64,000 nucleotides of DNA from Ketobacter sp. MCCC 1A13808 (GCF_009746715.1 NZ_VRKW01000001.1:372001-436000), one strand, 5' to 3'. Counted from the first letter of the stretch, positions 1 to 8,854 are shown. Notes: a model not told the origin generated them from the letters alone. Numbers and translations: made by a program.

Positions 1-1117
1 CACGGGTCAGTGTCAATCGCGGGTTTACGCGGCGCATGTGGGACGCGAATGGGCAGACCTTTCCGTCAGGATCATCACCAAAATCAAATTGGTTGTCGCG
101 GATTCCGGTTGCCTTTTTCGTTAGCGGCTCCCCATTTAATTTTCTACCGACCATTTGCTCCGCAACGACATTGCCGCCTTTATTTGCACAGAATGCGCGA
201 AATCCTTTCACATCCTGTTCAAGCTTCCTATATACAAGAAACGAACCATTCATGGTTAAGGCGTGATAAGCACGTTCAATCGCATCTGCCGGTACCGGCA
301 ATGTCGGATCGGCCTCCGGGCTATTCTGGCGTCCAAGATTCGCCGTCGCCAGTTCATCATAGTAACCCATCACGAATTCGCCCAGCGCCAAAGGATACCA
401 CTCACCATCGTTGCTTCGCTTTTTTCCGACACTGCCATAATATGCCTGGGCTCCGGCAACCTGGGGTTGCGATATGCCGTCATCAAACCCGAAGTGCTCT
501 TTCAACCGGGTGCCGTAACGAATCACGTGAGCCTGTTCCCGTTGCAGGATTTCTGCCCCTGGAATCGTTGCAGCGCCATCTAACAGGGCATTCCAGCACC
601 GATCGATTTTCTCGAAATGCAGCTCCTGCTCTCGCGCGGACCATTGATCCGGTGCTTTGAATTTTCCGGGCGTGGCACATTTCGCTTTCAACCAGGGCAT
701 ATAATTAACTGCAATCAAACCATGCAAATGTGCATTCCCGTAGTAACCCTCCCAAACGGAAGGCGAATCAACACCGCTGTCACCTATAAATCGCGCCCGC
801 TCCGCCATACCCTCCCGGAAAGCCACAGGAAACTTGTCCAACAGCGTTTGAGGCAGCCCCAGCCGAGCCAAGCCATTGAAGCTGAAAGCAATATTCGTGA
901 AGCACTGATAATCCCCAGCCAGCCTAATAGCTTGCGGATGCTGGATATCGAACTCACTTAACGTCAAACCATTCAGCAACTCGCTTGCAAGAAAAGCTGA
1001 GAAAGCAGAAGGGTCACGGATATGGAAGAAGAAATATTTTGCTGCGGCAGGTCTGGCACTGCTGATTACGTGAGCCTGAATATCGTCTAGCTGAATGGCC
1101 GATTCGGTGGTGTTCAC
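1..1117 (-). CDS. DyP-type heme peroxidase, partial (C-terminus beyond window edge)
   Basis: A minus-strand frame runs open from a GTG at 1117 to the window edge without a stop; about 372 residues are visible. DyP-type peroxidases use heme and H2O2 to oxidise dyes and phenolic compounds. The family hallmark is present: FGFDDGISQP (the GXXDG motif with the catalytic Asp, near residue 210), followed by LGEFVMGY, by NGSFLVYRKLEQDV, and by CPFASHMRRVNPR, whose His and Arg match the proximal heme ligand and distal Arg region. No signal peptide is visible, so the protein is probably cytoplasmic. It starts 18 bases after the stop of the upstream gene in the same frame, so the two are almost certainly co-transcribed. 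The GTG is the first start after that stop; its ribosome site is weak. Confidence 0.85.
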   Translation of the reverse strand, partial: MNTTESAIQLDDIQAHVISSARPAAAKYFFFHIRDPSAFSAFLASELLNGLTLSEFDIQHPQAIRLAGDYQCFTNIAFSFNGLARLGLPQTLLDKFPVAFREGMAERARFIGDSGVDSPSVWEGYYGNAHLHGLIAVNYMPWLKAKCATPGKFKAPDQWSAREQELHFEKIDRCWNALLDGAATIPGAEILQREQAHVIRYGTRLKEHFGFDDGISQPQVAGAQAYYGSVGKKRSNDGEWYPLALGEFVMGYYDELATANLGRQNSPEADPTLPVPADAIERAYHALTMNGSFLVYRKLEQDVKGFRAFCANKGGNVVAEQMVGRKLNGEPLTKKATGIRDNQFDFGDDPDGKVCPFASHMRRVNPRLTLTR

Positions 1118-1135
1118 AACGTTGCCCCGTTGTTT

Positions 1136-1726
1136 CTATTCACTAAGATACGATTGGTTGCTCAGAACAAACTGCTGAAATTGCTTATAAAAACCTTCTG
1201 GATCAGATTGGCCGGACTCACCGTAACGCACCACAAACTGGTCGAAGTTGGTTTTAAACCGCCGCAAAGAATCCCGCCGGCGCAAAGTTTGCTGAGGCAG
1301 CGCAGCATAGAACGCGCTGGTTGCAACCTGATGCTCCACCACATAGGCCCAGAAACTATCGAAATCGCGACATCCGCCAGGCGGATAGCCCTCGCAGTTG
1401 CTCCAGACACGATCAATATCGGTAGCAATCGTGTTCGAGAAGTCCCGTAGGTATTGCCACATACTGCCATCGTAATTGGAAGTGAAAATCAGCTTACTGG
1501 ATTCACCGTGTTGCCAGATAACCCAACGTGCAAAATGGATTGTTTCGATAAGCCTGATGGGGGTCGGGATACCTCTTTCCTCTCGGTTCTGAACCGAATC
1601 CAGCACGCGTTGCAACATTTGCTTATAGGTCAGTACGCCATCGGGGGTCCTGCCTTTTTTAATATCGGTGATGATGGTGAGCTCGTTGACTCCACCCAGA
1701 TAACGAGAATCCTGAACGCTTCCCAC
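1136..1726 (-). CDS. DyP-peroxidase-linked protein of dimeric alpha/beta-barrel type
   Basis: A 196-residue protein, no signal peptide or membrane segment. It begins at a GTG with AAGGGGA seven bases upstream. The segment HFARWVIW...KLIFTSNYDG (residues about 68-90), then WSNCEGYP, is the pattern I know from small proteins related to one half of the DyP peroxidase fold, often found near or fused to peroxidases. It has none of the heme-binding motifs of the downstream gene. The 18-base gap to the peroxidase gene and shared frame imply an operon. It may be a subunit or partner of the peroxidase; a separate function cannot be excluded. Family assignment is from memory of the motif, not a search. 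Confidence 0.6.
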   Translation of the reverse strand: MGSVQDSRYLGGVNELTIITDIKKGRTPDGVLTYKQMLQRVLDSVQNREERGIPTPIRLIETIHFARWVIWQHGESSKLIFTSNYDGSMWQYLRDFSNTIATDIDRVWSNCEGYPPGGCRDFDSFWAYVVEHQVATSAFYAALPQQTLRRRDSLRRFKTNFDQFVVRYGESGQSDPEGFYKQFQQFVLSNQSYLSE

Positions 1727-2070
1727 GGATGATCCCCTTACGTAATGTGTCGATACAAGCAGACATGATGTATAAATTGCTGAAATAATTCGCTAAACCG
1801 AGCGATGCACATTGGAGCAGGAGCGTATCCTTACTAACCATCAGCGCCACCAAAGCGGTGGCTAATAAATGGATTCTACTCGCTATCGAAACAATCGCAA
1901 CAGAGTGACCGCTACGGCAGTTGAGACATTTTAGCCGGTTAACTCATTTTTTACCTAAATGACCTACATTTCATTACCTTATTTAAAATTGCGAACTACA
2001 CTTAAGACGCTGAGTTTATTGTATCTTTGTATAGGTATTCCGATTTTCCGAGAGTAGTAGGTGTGGGTGA
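1727..2070. other. Divergent intergenic region, no gene seen
   Basis: These 344 bases separate the minus-strand peroxidase operon from the plus-strand hybrid kinase and must hold both promoters. A small perfect hairpin lies at 1846-1862 (GCCACC, five-base loop, GGTGGC), with no T-run on either strand. The right half is A+T-rich. No convincing promoter hexamers could be fixed. Confidence 0.5.
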
Positions 2071-4482
2071 ATGTCAAAGACCGTAGTAGCCTTTAGCCTG
2101 GGCATTTTGCTCGAGCTCCTGTTGCTGATGCCAATCAGCGCGGCTGCTGCACCGACCTATTCGCCTCTTGAAGCTGATGAAGTCGGTGATCTGGTGTTAG
2201 GGCGCCATTTGTATATGCTGGAGGACAGTTCAGGCACCCTGACCCTGGATGATGTGCGCTCTCGTGACACCCAACAACAATTTGAACCGGTTTTTTCTGA
2301 TTCTCCCTATCTGTCTAGAACCCATTCCACCTTCTGGTTTCGCTTTCAGACCCGGTTTGATGTAAACGCTTTACCCCTGATATTGGAAATAGGCTACCCC
2401 CACCTTAGTCATATCACCCTGTATCAAATGAACGGAGATCAGCTGGTTTCCAAGATCCGCTCCGGCTACACCCAAAAAGATACCCGCATCAACTGCACAC
2501 GGTTCTGTTTTCCGGTTAAACCCGCAGAAGGTATTAACACTCTCTATATTGAAGTGAACAGCGATTCCCCGGTTTTTGTTCCAATTAACCTGAGAACCGC
2601 ACCGGAACAACTGGTCCACGAACGTTTAATCATGGGAATAACCACCCTATTCTATGGTGCGTTCATCGTCATGGCGCTGTTCAATCTCTTTCTCTACTGG
2701 TCCACCAGGGAAAAGAGCTACGTCTATTATGTTTTCTATATCGTCACGTTATTCTTATGGACGCTATCCCACGATGGCTTGCTCCGCGATCTGCTTTTTT
2801 ATCGTAATGATTGGCTGTCGTCGTATAAAACCCATTTCATAATCACGTTACTCAGTGTCAGTGGAGGGGCCATATTCAGTCAGGAGTTTCTTAAAACAAA
2901 AGTACTGATGCCCATGTTGCACAAAGCATTCGGCTTCCTGGTGCTGGTAAGTTTGGCTGATATTGCCCTTATCATCGTATCCGGCAAGGTGATGCTGCCC
3001 AATTCTGCCAATATGCTGACCTTTTTTCTTAGCCTGCTGGGGATCAGCGCTGGCTTCGTGGGCATACAAAGAGGCATTAAAACAGCCCGCTTTTATCTGA
3101 TCGCCTGGATCAGCGTCATCATCGGCGCAATGTGCTGGATACTCACCATATCCGGTATATTCCCCCTCAATCTGCTAACCGCATTCAGTGTACAAATCGG
3201 TGCGCTGCTGGAAACCATATTGCTAGCACTGGCATTGGGGGACCGTATCAATGTGCTACAGGCGGAACGCATCCAATTTGAACGAGACGCCAACAAAGCT
3301 CTGGAAGAAAGCAACCGCAGGCTGGCCGCCAGCAACCGCTTCAAAGATGAATTCCTATCGACGGTAAGCCATGAGTTACGCACCCCCATGAACGGTATTT
3401 TCGGGGCGTCCGAGCTACTGGAGCACACCCAACTGGATACCGTGCAAAATAAATACCTGACCACGATTGTACGCTCCAGCCGTGACATGATGGGCATGAT
3501 TGAAAACATCCTGACCTATACACAACTTGAATCCGGTATCGCAGCCGCAGATAACCACCCCTTCCCTATCCGCAATTTCCTTGAGGACACGGCATCGCAC
3601 TACCGCTCACGAGCGGTTATACAAAACCTGGGCTTTGAATTCGCACTGGATGAAACCGTACCCACAATCGTCAACGCTGATGAAGATAAGCTGAAGTTGT
3701 TACTCGATCACCTGCTGGACAACGCCTGCAAGTTCACCGACCAAGGGGAGATCAAGCTGGGAATAACCCTGAGTGAGACCGAACCGGCCAGTGACCAGGT
3801 TAAACTAATTTTCACCATCAAGGATACCGGTTGCGGAGTTCCAGATTCGCTTCAGTCTGAGATTTTCGATTCCTTCAAGCAAGCGGATGGCTCCCTTACC
3901 CGCCGCAAAGGGGGCCTGGGGATTGGCCTGGCGCTGTCCCAAAAAATCATCAGTATATTGGATGGATCCATGGAGTTTCATTCCGTTGTGGGTAAAGGGA
4001 CAGAAGTAACACTGAGCTTACCCATGCAGCGCTCTGAAGCCGCGGCCGACAACCAACTGGGCTTTATCGCCGACGACATCGACCCCGAAGACATTGAAAT
4101 CCTGGTGGTGGAGGACAACTACGTAAACAAGCTCGTGATGGAAGGTCAACTGCGGGTATTGGGTTTCCAGGTGGATTCGGCTAATAATGGTAAAGAAGCC
4201 GTGACCATGATGGAACGAAGAGTGTATGACCTGGTATTTATGGACTGCCAAATGCCCATCATGGATGGATTCGAAGCGACCAAGCTGATCAGAAAACTGG
4301 GCAACCAAAATGCGGACATCCCCATCGTTGCCGTTACTGCCAATACCAATATGGGCGATCGTGAAAGTTGTCTGGCGGTCGGCATGAACGACTACATTAA
4401 AAAGCCTTTTAACCAGTCGGCATTAATCAATGCCATCAACCGTTGGCTGAGCAAGGGCGACAATTCACCACCCCAAATCTAA
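2071..4482 (+). CDS. Hybrid sensor histidine kinase with 7TMR-DISM sensor and receiver domain
   Basis: An 803-residue inner-membrane kinase. A signal peptide covers residues 1-26. It is followed by a periplasmic 7TMR-DISM extracellular beta domain (about 30-170), seven membrane helices (about 185-395), a short coiled coil, HisKA with the phospho-acceptor His434 in STVSHELRTP, a catalytic ATPase domain (DNACKF, DTGCGVP, GGLGIGLALS), and a C-terminal receiver with Asp725 (FMDCQMP) and Lys778. All catalytic residues are intact. The DISM module usually binds carbohydrates or small ligands; the ligand here is unknown. No dedicated response regulator is adjacent. The gene converges on the phoQ-like gene and their ends overlap by 18 bases, so no terminator fits between them. 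Confidence 0.9.
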   Translation: MSKTVVAFSLGILLELLLLMPISAAAAPTYSPLEADEVGDLVLGRHLYMLEDSSGTLTLDDVRSRDTQQQFEPVFSDSPYLSRTHSTFWFRFQTRFDVNALPLILEIGYPHLSHITLYQMNGDQLVSKIRSGYTQKDTRINCTRFCFPVKPAEGINTLYIEVNSDSPVFVPINLRTAPEQLVHERLIMGITTLFYGAFIVMALFNLFLYWSTREKSYVYYVFYIVTLFLWTLSHDGLLRDLLFYRNDWLSSYKTHFIITLLSVSGGAIFSQEFLKTKVLMPMLHKAFGFLVLVSLADIALIIVSGKVMLPNSANMLTFFLSLLGISAGFVGIQRGIKTARFYLIAWISVIIGAMCWILTISGIFPLNLLTAFSVQIGALLETILLALALGDRINVLQAERIQFERDANKALEESNRRLAASNRFKDEFLSTVSHELRTPMNGIFGASELLEHTQLDTVQNKYLTTIVRSSRDMMGMIENILTYTQLESGIAAADNHPFPIRNFLEDTASHYRSRAVIQNLGFEFALDETVPTIVNADEDKLKLLLDHLLDNACKFTDQGEIKLGITLSETEPASDQVKLIFTIKDTGCGVPDSLQSEIFDSFKQADGSLTRRKGGLGIGLALSQKIISILDGSMEFHSVVGKGTEVTLSLPMQRSEAAADNQLGFIADDIDPEDIEILVVEDNYVNKLVMEGQLRVLGFQVDSANNGKEAVTMMERRVYDLVFMDCQMPIMDGFEATKLIRKLGNQNADIPIVAVTANTNMGDRESCLAVGMNDYIKKPFNQSALINAINRWLSKGDNSPPQI

Positions 4483-5802
4483 GCGAATCAGAAACCGTGC
4501 GCCACCTGCTTCGGACGCTTCAATACTAAGGTCACCTTCTGAGTTTTCAACAATATCCGTCACAATAGCCAGTCCGATACCCTGCCCAGCGACCTGCTCA
4601 TCTTTACGCGCCCCCCGTCGCAACACCAGGTTACGGTCTGCTTTTGCAATGCCCGGCCCATCATCATCAACGGTAATCCAAAGCGCACCATTGGCTATCC
4701 AGCCTCTCACTTTTACGCGGCTGGCGCCGAATTTACAGGCGTTATCCATCAGATTACCCAACACCTCCAGGCTATCTGCCTCATCCCAGGGCAACCTCAG
4801 CCCTGGACGAATATCCTGCTCAAATTCGATTGCCTTTTCCGCATAGACTTTACCGAGCACGGTGGCCATTTTGTGGTACACCGATAGCAACACCGCCCCC
4901 TGTGCGCTGCGGTTCGGTACCGCTGAAATGGCCCGACGCAATTGATAATTGACAATTTCGTCCATGCGTTCAATTTGCTGCAGAAAAACCTTATCGCTTT
5001 CTTCATCCTGATTAATTGACTGGCGAACCCCTTTCAGTACGGCCAAAGGGGTTTTCAAACTATGCGCCAGATCACCCAGGCTATGCTTGTAGCGCTCCCT
5101 GACCTGACGCTCATGCTCAATCAATCGGTTAAGGTTACGCACTACCGGCATCACTTCTACCGGATAGATTTTAACGAGCTGCTGCCGGGCTCCGTTTTCC
5201 ACTTCACTCAATTCCCGGGCGAGCTTTCTGAAAGGTCTGAACCCAATATTCAGCAAGAAAAAAACCAGAGCGATAGAGACTATTTCGAGCCCGCCCAGCC
5301 AAGCCCAAAGAGTCGCTTCAAAGCTCTGGATCTGGGCAACGTAGGGTTGGTCTGACTCCCAAACAACAAATGTAAAGGGCAAATCCTTGCCCTGGTGCTC
5401 CCATAAAACCGTAAAACTGAGCTGGTAGAACTGCGCCTTATCCGGGGTTTCGTACTGAACCATATTCCATCGTCCAGGCTGGCCGAATTCAATGGGAGGT
5501 ACATTATTTAACAGGTATGACTGGGAGTACCAAACAGGATCTTCCCCCTTAAACACCAGTGCAAAAAGCCCTGATTGCAAACGGTTAAAGCGTGGCTCTG
5601 AAAGCAGCTGCGGCAATTGGAGTTGGCCATCTTTGAATTCTGCTGCCGCCAGCATCCCATAAATCTGCAGTTTCAACTGTTCCTGGGCACGATCCTGGAT
5701 ACTGGCTTCAAAGGATTGCCGCAGAATCCAGCCCGCACTCATGGAGAACACCGCAAGAATCAAGGCCGCAACAAACAGAAACCGAATCCTTAGCGACGGC
5801 AA
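4465..5802 (-). CDS. phoQ: PhoQ-like sensor histidine kinase
   Basis: A 445-residue two-pass membrane kinase. Transmembrane segments lie at about 7-28 and 167-187, flanking a periplasmic sensor of about 140 residues; a HAMP-like linker follows. The dimerisation box reads DLAHSLKTPLAVL with His247, very like the PhoQ family, and the ATPase domain has NLMDNACKFG and DDDGPGI. It is expected to phosphorylate the upstream regulator in response to Mg2+, acidity or cationic peptides, as PhoQ does; whether it senses the same ligands here is unknown. It lies 3 bases after the response regulator gene. Its 3' end overlaps the convergent hybrid kinase by 18 bases. Confidence 0.85.
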   Translation of the reverse strand: MPSLRIRFLFVAALILAVFSMSAGWILRQSFEASIQDRAQEQLKLQIYGMLAAAEFKDGQLQLPQLLSEPRFNRLQSGLFALVFKGEDPVWYSQSYLLNNVPPIEFGQPGRWNMVQYETPDKAQFYQLSFTVLWEHQGKDLPFTFVVWESDQPYVAQIQSFEATLWAWLGGLEIVSIALVFFLLNIGFRPFRKLARELSEVENGARQQLVKIYPVEVMPVVRNLNRLIEHERQVRERYKHSLGDLAHSLKTPLAVLKGVRQSINQDEESDKVFLQQIERMDEIVNYQLRRAISAVPNRSAQGAVLLSVYHKMATVLGKVYAEKAIEFEQDIRPGLRLPWDEADSLEVLGNLMDNACKFGASRVKVRGWIANGALWITVDDDGPGIAKADRNLVLRRGARKDEQVAGQGIGLAIVTDIVENSEGDLSIEASEAGGARFLIRLDLGW

Positions 5803-5805
5803 ACC

Positions 5806-6480
5806 CTAACGCTCCAGCGCAAACCGGTATCCCCGGCCTCTTAACGTTTCAATCGGTTTGATGAGATTGTCCGGATCCAGTTTTTTCCGCAACCGGCCAA
5901 CAAAAACCTCGATCGTATTGCTGTCACGGTCAAAATCCTGGGCGTAGATATGTTCGGTTAACACGGTTTTCGACACCACGTCCCCGGGATGAAGCATCAG
6001 GTATTCCAGCACTTTGTATTCAAAGCTGGTGAGTTCAACCGGTTGATTATTCAATCGGACTTGCTGGCTCGACGTATCCAAGGCAATCGGACCCACCGAT
6101 ATAACAGGAGACGCATGTCCAGCGGACCGCCGTATTAGTGCGTTCAATCGCGCCAGCACTTCTTCGATTTCAAACGGCTTAACCACATAATCATCGGCCC
6201 CGGCTTCCAGGCCGTTAACTTTGTCCTGCCAGTGTCCCCGGGCGGTTAGGATTAATATAGGAAACCGAATACCCTGCTCTCGAATACCACGCACAAGTTC
6301 AATGCCGTTCAGTTTGGGTAAACCGATATCAACAATAGCAACATCGTATTGATATTCCGTAGCCAGGTAGCGACCTTCTTCACCATCTTCCCCGCAATCC
6401 ACACTGTAATTTTTTTGCTGCAATGCAGATTTTAATTGCTGCCTTAAATTTTGTTCATCTTCGACCACCAGAACACGCAT
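5806..6480 (-). CDS. phoP: PhoP-like response regulator (OmpR family)
   Basis: A 224-residue regulator: an N-terminal receiver with acidic pocket EDE at 7-9, phospho-acceptor Asp51 (IVDIGLP), Thr/Ala switch (LTAR) and the conserved Lys in VVKPF, then a C-terminal winged helix ending RLRKKL...LRGRGYRF. The HWQDKV and GADDYV stretches closely resemble enterobacterial PhoP. It binds DNA when phosphorylated by the adjacent kinase. It follows the PepSY gene by 6 bases and precedes phoQ by 3, giving a tight three-gene operon. A PhoP-box-like direct repeat lies upstream of the operon, suggesting autoregulation. Confidence 0.88.
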   Translation of the reverse strand: MRVLVVEDEQNLRQQLKSALQQKNYSVDCGEDGEEGRYLATEYQYDVAIVDIGLPKLNGIELVRGIREQGIRFPILILTARGHWQDKVNGLEAGADDYVVKPFEIEEVLARLNALIRRSAGHASPVISVGPIALDTSSQQVRLNNQPVELTSFEYKVLEYLMLHPGDVVSKTVLTEHIYAQDFDRDSNTIEVFVGRLRKKLDPDNLIKPIETLRGRGYRFALER

Positions 6481-6486
6481 ATCACA

Positions 6487-6825
6487 TCACCCTTCCCGCA
6501 CGGCACCGGTCTGTTTATCGATAAACAGGGTTCTGATGCGCCCTTCGGGTAACAAAACTTTCACCCGATAAACCCGACTACCACCACGCTCTTCTTCGCT
6601 CACCGCCAAGACCCTGCCGCCGGTCCGGCTTTCGATCAAACGCGCCGCACCGGCATTATCCAGCTCCGCCAACCGGAGTATGGCTTGCGTATGGGTTACG
6701 AAAGAAAATGGATTGCTTACCGCAGACACAGCCGGAGCGCTAACCCCCAACACGCCAACCAACAGTAACGTGCATTTGTTAGCGCTTTCGCAACTGCCAC
6801 GACTTAAAAGACCAAGCTTAAACAT
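6487..6825 (-). CDS. Small PepSY-domain exported protein
   Basis: A 112-residue protein. Residues about 18-35 are hydrophobic (LLLVGVLGVSAPAVSA) and look like a secretion signal, though preceded by an unusually long N-terminus. The rest matches a PepSY module: alternating strands ending RVYRVKVLLPEGRIRTLFIDKQTGAV. Such proteins commonly accompany PhoPQ-type two-component genes and are thought to act in the periplasm, perhaps modulating the kinase or a protease. It is the first gene of the operon with phoP and phoQ. The exact start is not certain; a later start would give a more typical signal peptide. Confidence 0.7.
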   Translation of the reverse strand: MFKLGLLSRGSCESANKCTLLLVGVLGVSAPAVSAVSNPFSFVTHTQAILRLAELDNAGAARLIESRTGGRVLAVSEEERGGSRVYRVKVLLPEGRIRTLFIDKQTGAVREG

Positions 6826-6846
6826 CTATTTTTTTACCTCGTCCCT

Positions 6847-6881
6847 AGATTAGCGCACCGATTATGAACTACAACTGAACC
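6847..6881 (-). promoter_or_regulatory. PhoP-box-like direct repeat upstream of pepSY-phoP-phoQ
   Basis: On the minus strand GGTTCA (6881-6876), five bases, then AGTTCA (6870-6865) form a direct repeat with 11-base period, as in the PhoP box (two GTTTA-type hexamers 5 apart). A weak -10-like TAATCT (6852-6847) starts 12 bases after the repeat, the spacing described for PhoP-activated promoters. The hexamers deviate from GTTTA by one base each, so this is a candidate only. Confidence 0.4.
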
Positions 6882-7066
6882 CACTGCGCGGTTTCGATTC
6901 ATGGAGTCATAGGATTTACCGTGCAATATATAGACTAGTTAGAAAAATATTGCGGTAATTCATTACCTTAGCGTTTATATCAATTATGGCATAGGTGTTG
7001 CTAATTCTCCTGTAGGGAAGCAAATACGGCTTGACCTGATGACTAGATAAATACTGGAGGTACGAC

Positions 7067-7174
7067 ATGGGTATTAAAGATTCCGCATCATTCTTATTCG
7101 AGCTCACTCATCCGGAACAAACGGCAACGTTTAACGCGTTGAAAGATTATCTGGACAACATGTATTTCGCCTGA
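7067..7174 (+). CDS. Small 35-residue protein, unknown function
   Basis: ATG at 7067 is preceded by TGGAGG with six bases between, one of the best ribosome sites in the window. The frame encodes 35 residues beginning MGIKDSASFLFELTHPEQ and ending with TGA at 7172-7174. There is no membrane segment; the sequence could form an amphipathic helix. It sits alone between the PhoPQ operon and the photolyase gene and is followed 117 bases later by a clear terminator hairpin, so it seems to be its own transcription unit. I do not recognise the family. It could instead be the open frame of a regulatory RNA. Confidence 0.5.
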   Translation: MGIKDSASFLFELTHPEQTATFNALKDYLDNMYFA

Positions 7175-7291
7175 CGCGACGTTTATTTCGCATCAGAGAC
7201 GCTGCTCTAGACACAAGGCTGTGTGCATTCAGAGCAGAAAGCAGTATAAGCAACGTTAAGCAGTACCCCGCACCTATTCCCTCCCGCGAGT

Positions 7292-7319
7292 AAAGAGCCG
7301 GTAGCCCTGCCGGCTCTTT
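7292..7319 (+). terminator. Intrinsic terminator hairpin
   Basis: AAAGAGCCGG (7292-7301), eight-base loop, CCGGCTCTTT (7310-7319): a perfect 10-base stem with A-run and T-run flanks, workable on both strands. It would end the small-gene transcript before the photolyase gene. Confidence 0.75.
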
Positions 7320-7407
7320 CCAAATTGCCAGGCTCCATTGACCCATGGTTCAAGTGCGCTTAGGATGTCCGGATCATTCTAACCCAGCGCCGAGGACCCC
7401 TAACATT

Positions 7408-8841
7408 ATGCCGATGGACGCCCGTCCTCCCTTACATGCAATGTGGTTTCGCAACGATCTCAGAATCCTCGACAATCCCGCACTTCAGGCCGCCTGCTCT
7501 TCAGGCAGCAAAGTCTTAGCCATTTATCTCTATACGCCGGATCAGCACAAGCTTCACCATGCGGGCGATACCAAGCTGCGGTTTGTACTTGAAAATGCCG
7601 TGAGCTTGCGTAGGGATCTGGAACAGGCGGGCATCACCTTTGCTGCATTGCGTTGCACCACTTATTCAGACAGCGTGAACACGCTGGTCAAACTCTGCAA
7701 ACACCACAATGTAACGCGGGTGTTTGCCAACCGTGAGATGGAACTAAACGAAATCCGTCGGGATCGCTCTGCGCAGCAAGCATTAGCCGCGGCCGGTACC
7801 GAACTTCAGTTCAGTCATGATCAAACACTTTTAAAACCGGGTTCCGTACTAACCGGTGCAGGTACTCCGTTCAAGGTTTTTTCGGCGTTTAAACGCGCCT
7901 GGCTGAAGGATATTTCAAACTGTGAACTCACGCCGTTCTCTGCGCCCAAAAAACAGACACCCGTCGAGATGGACTCCACCGCAGAAGAAGAAATCCTTTC
8001 CTGGGCACCAAAACAACCAGCAAATCAGTGGTGGCCCGCCGGCAGCCAGGTGGCGCAACAACAATTGGATTCATTTGTTCAGCGTTCCATTGAACAGTAT
8101 AAAGAAACCCGCGATACCCCTTCAATTGACGGTACCAGTCGTTTATCACCGTACCTTGCTGTGGGTGCTTTGTCCCTCCGGCGCTGTTTTTACGAGGCTC
8201 TGCTTGCGAATAATATGGAGTGGGATTCCGGCAGTGTAGGCATACGAACCTGGATCAACGAGCTTATCTGGCGGGAGTTTTATAAACACCTAACCTGCTT
8301 AAACCCGGATCTCAGCAAAGGTTGCGCCTTTCAGCCCAAAACCGAGGCCATACCCTGGCTGCACGACCGCCAGCGACTGCAATGTTGGCAACAAGGTAAA
8401 ACCGGTTATCCCCTGGTCGATGCCGGAATGCGGCAACTTAACGAAACAGGCTGGATGCACAACCGTTTGCGCATGGTTACGGCCATGTTTCTAACGAAGC
8501 ATCTTTTCGTAAACTGGCGCCTGGGTGAAGCGTATTTTATGCAGAAGCTGGTGGATGCTGATTTCTCTGCCAATAACGGGGGCTGGCAATGGTCTGCCTC
8601 CACTGGAGCAGACGCAGTTCCGTACTTCCGCGTGTTCAGCCCGCAGCGCCAATCTGAACGTTTTGACCGCGACGGTGACTTCATTCGACAGTGGGTACCG
8701 GAATTGTCGACGCTGAATAGCAAGCAGATTCACAACCCGTCTGCGGCGCAAAGAGAAGCCTGCGGATACCCCGCTCCGATCGTCGATCACAAAACAGCGG
8801 TGGATCAGGTAAAGGCCGCGTTCAAAGATCAATTAAACTGA
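7408..8841 (+). CDS. phrB: Deoxyribodipyrimidine photolyase (class I CPD)
   Basis: A 477-residue flavoenzyme that uses blue light to split cyclobutane pyrimidine dimers in DNA. The N-terminal antenna-cofactor domain starts MWFRNDLRILDNPAL. The C-terminal FAD domain carries WINELIWREFYKHL, GMRQLNETGWMHNRLRM, and NNGGWQWSASTGADAVPYFRVFSP, all characteristic of PhrB. Length matches E. coli PhrB (472). The frame is open from further upstream, but the ATG at 7408 gives the expected N-terminus and has GAGGA about 11 bases before it. It lies between a terminator and the protease gene. Confidence 0.93.
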   Translation: MPMDARPPLHAMWFRNDLRILDNPALQAACSSGSKVLAIYLYTPDQHKLHHAGDTKLRFVLENAVSLRRDLEQAGITFAALRCTTYSDSVNTLVKLCKHHNVTRVFANREMELNEIRRDRSAQQALAAAGTELQFSHDQTLLKPGSVLTGAGTPFKVFSAFKRAWLKDISNCELTPFSAPKKQTPVEMDSTAEEEILSWAPKQPANQWWPAGSQVAQQQLDSFVQRSIEQYKETRDTPSIDGTSRLSPYLAVGALSLRRCFYEALLANNMEWDSGSVGIRTWINELIWREFYKHLTCLNPDLSKGCAFQPKTEAIPWLHDRQRLQCWQQGKTGYPLVDAGMRQLNETGWMHNRLRMVTAMFLTKHLFVNWRLGEAYFMQKLVDADFSANNGGWQWSASTGADAVPYFRVFSPQRQSERFDRDGDFIRQWVPELSTLNSKQIHNPSAAQREACGYPAPIVDHKTAVDQVKAAFKDQLN

Positions 8842-8854
8842 CCTTGTTCAACGG

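Noticed and set aside
10-961. Several open frames on the plus strand
   Set aside because: They lie antisense to the DyP peroxidase gene, whose minus-strand frame carries clear family motifs; the plus-strand products have no recognisable features.
1846-1862. Small perfect hairpin as a terminator
   Set aside because: Six-base stem with no T-run on either strand and located between divergent promoters.
6916-7107. 63-codon minus-strand frame
   Set aside because: It overlaps the much better supported 35-codon plus-strand gene, and its product shows no coding features.
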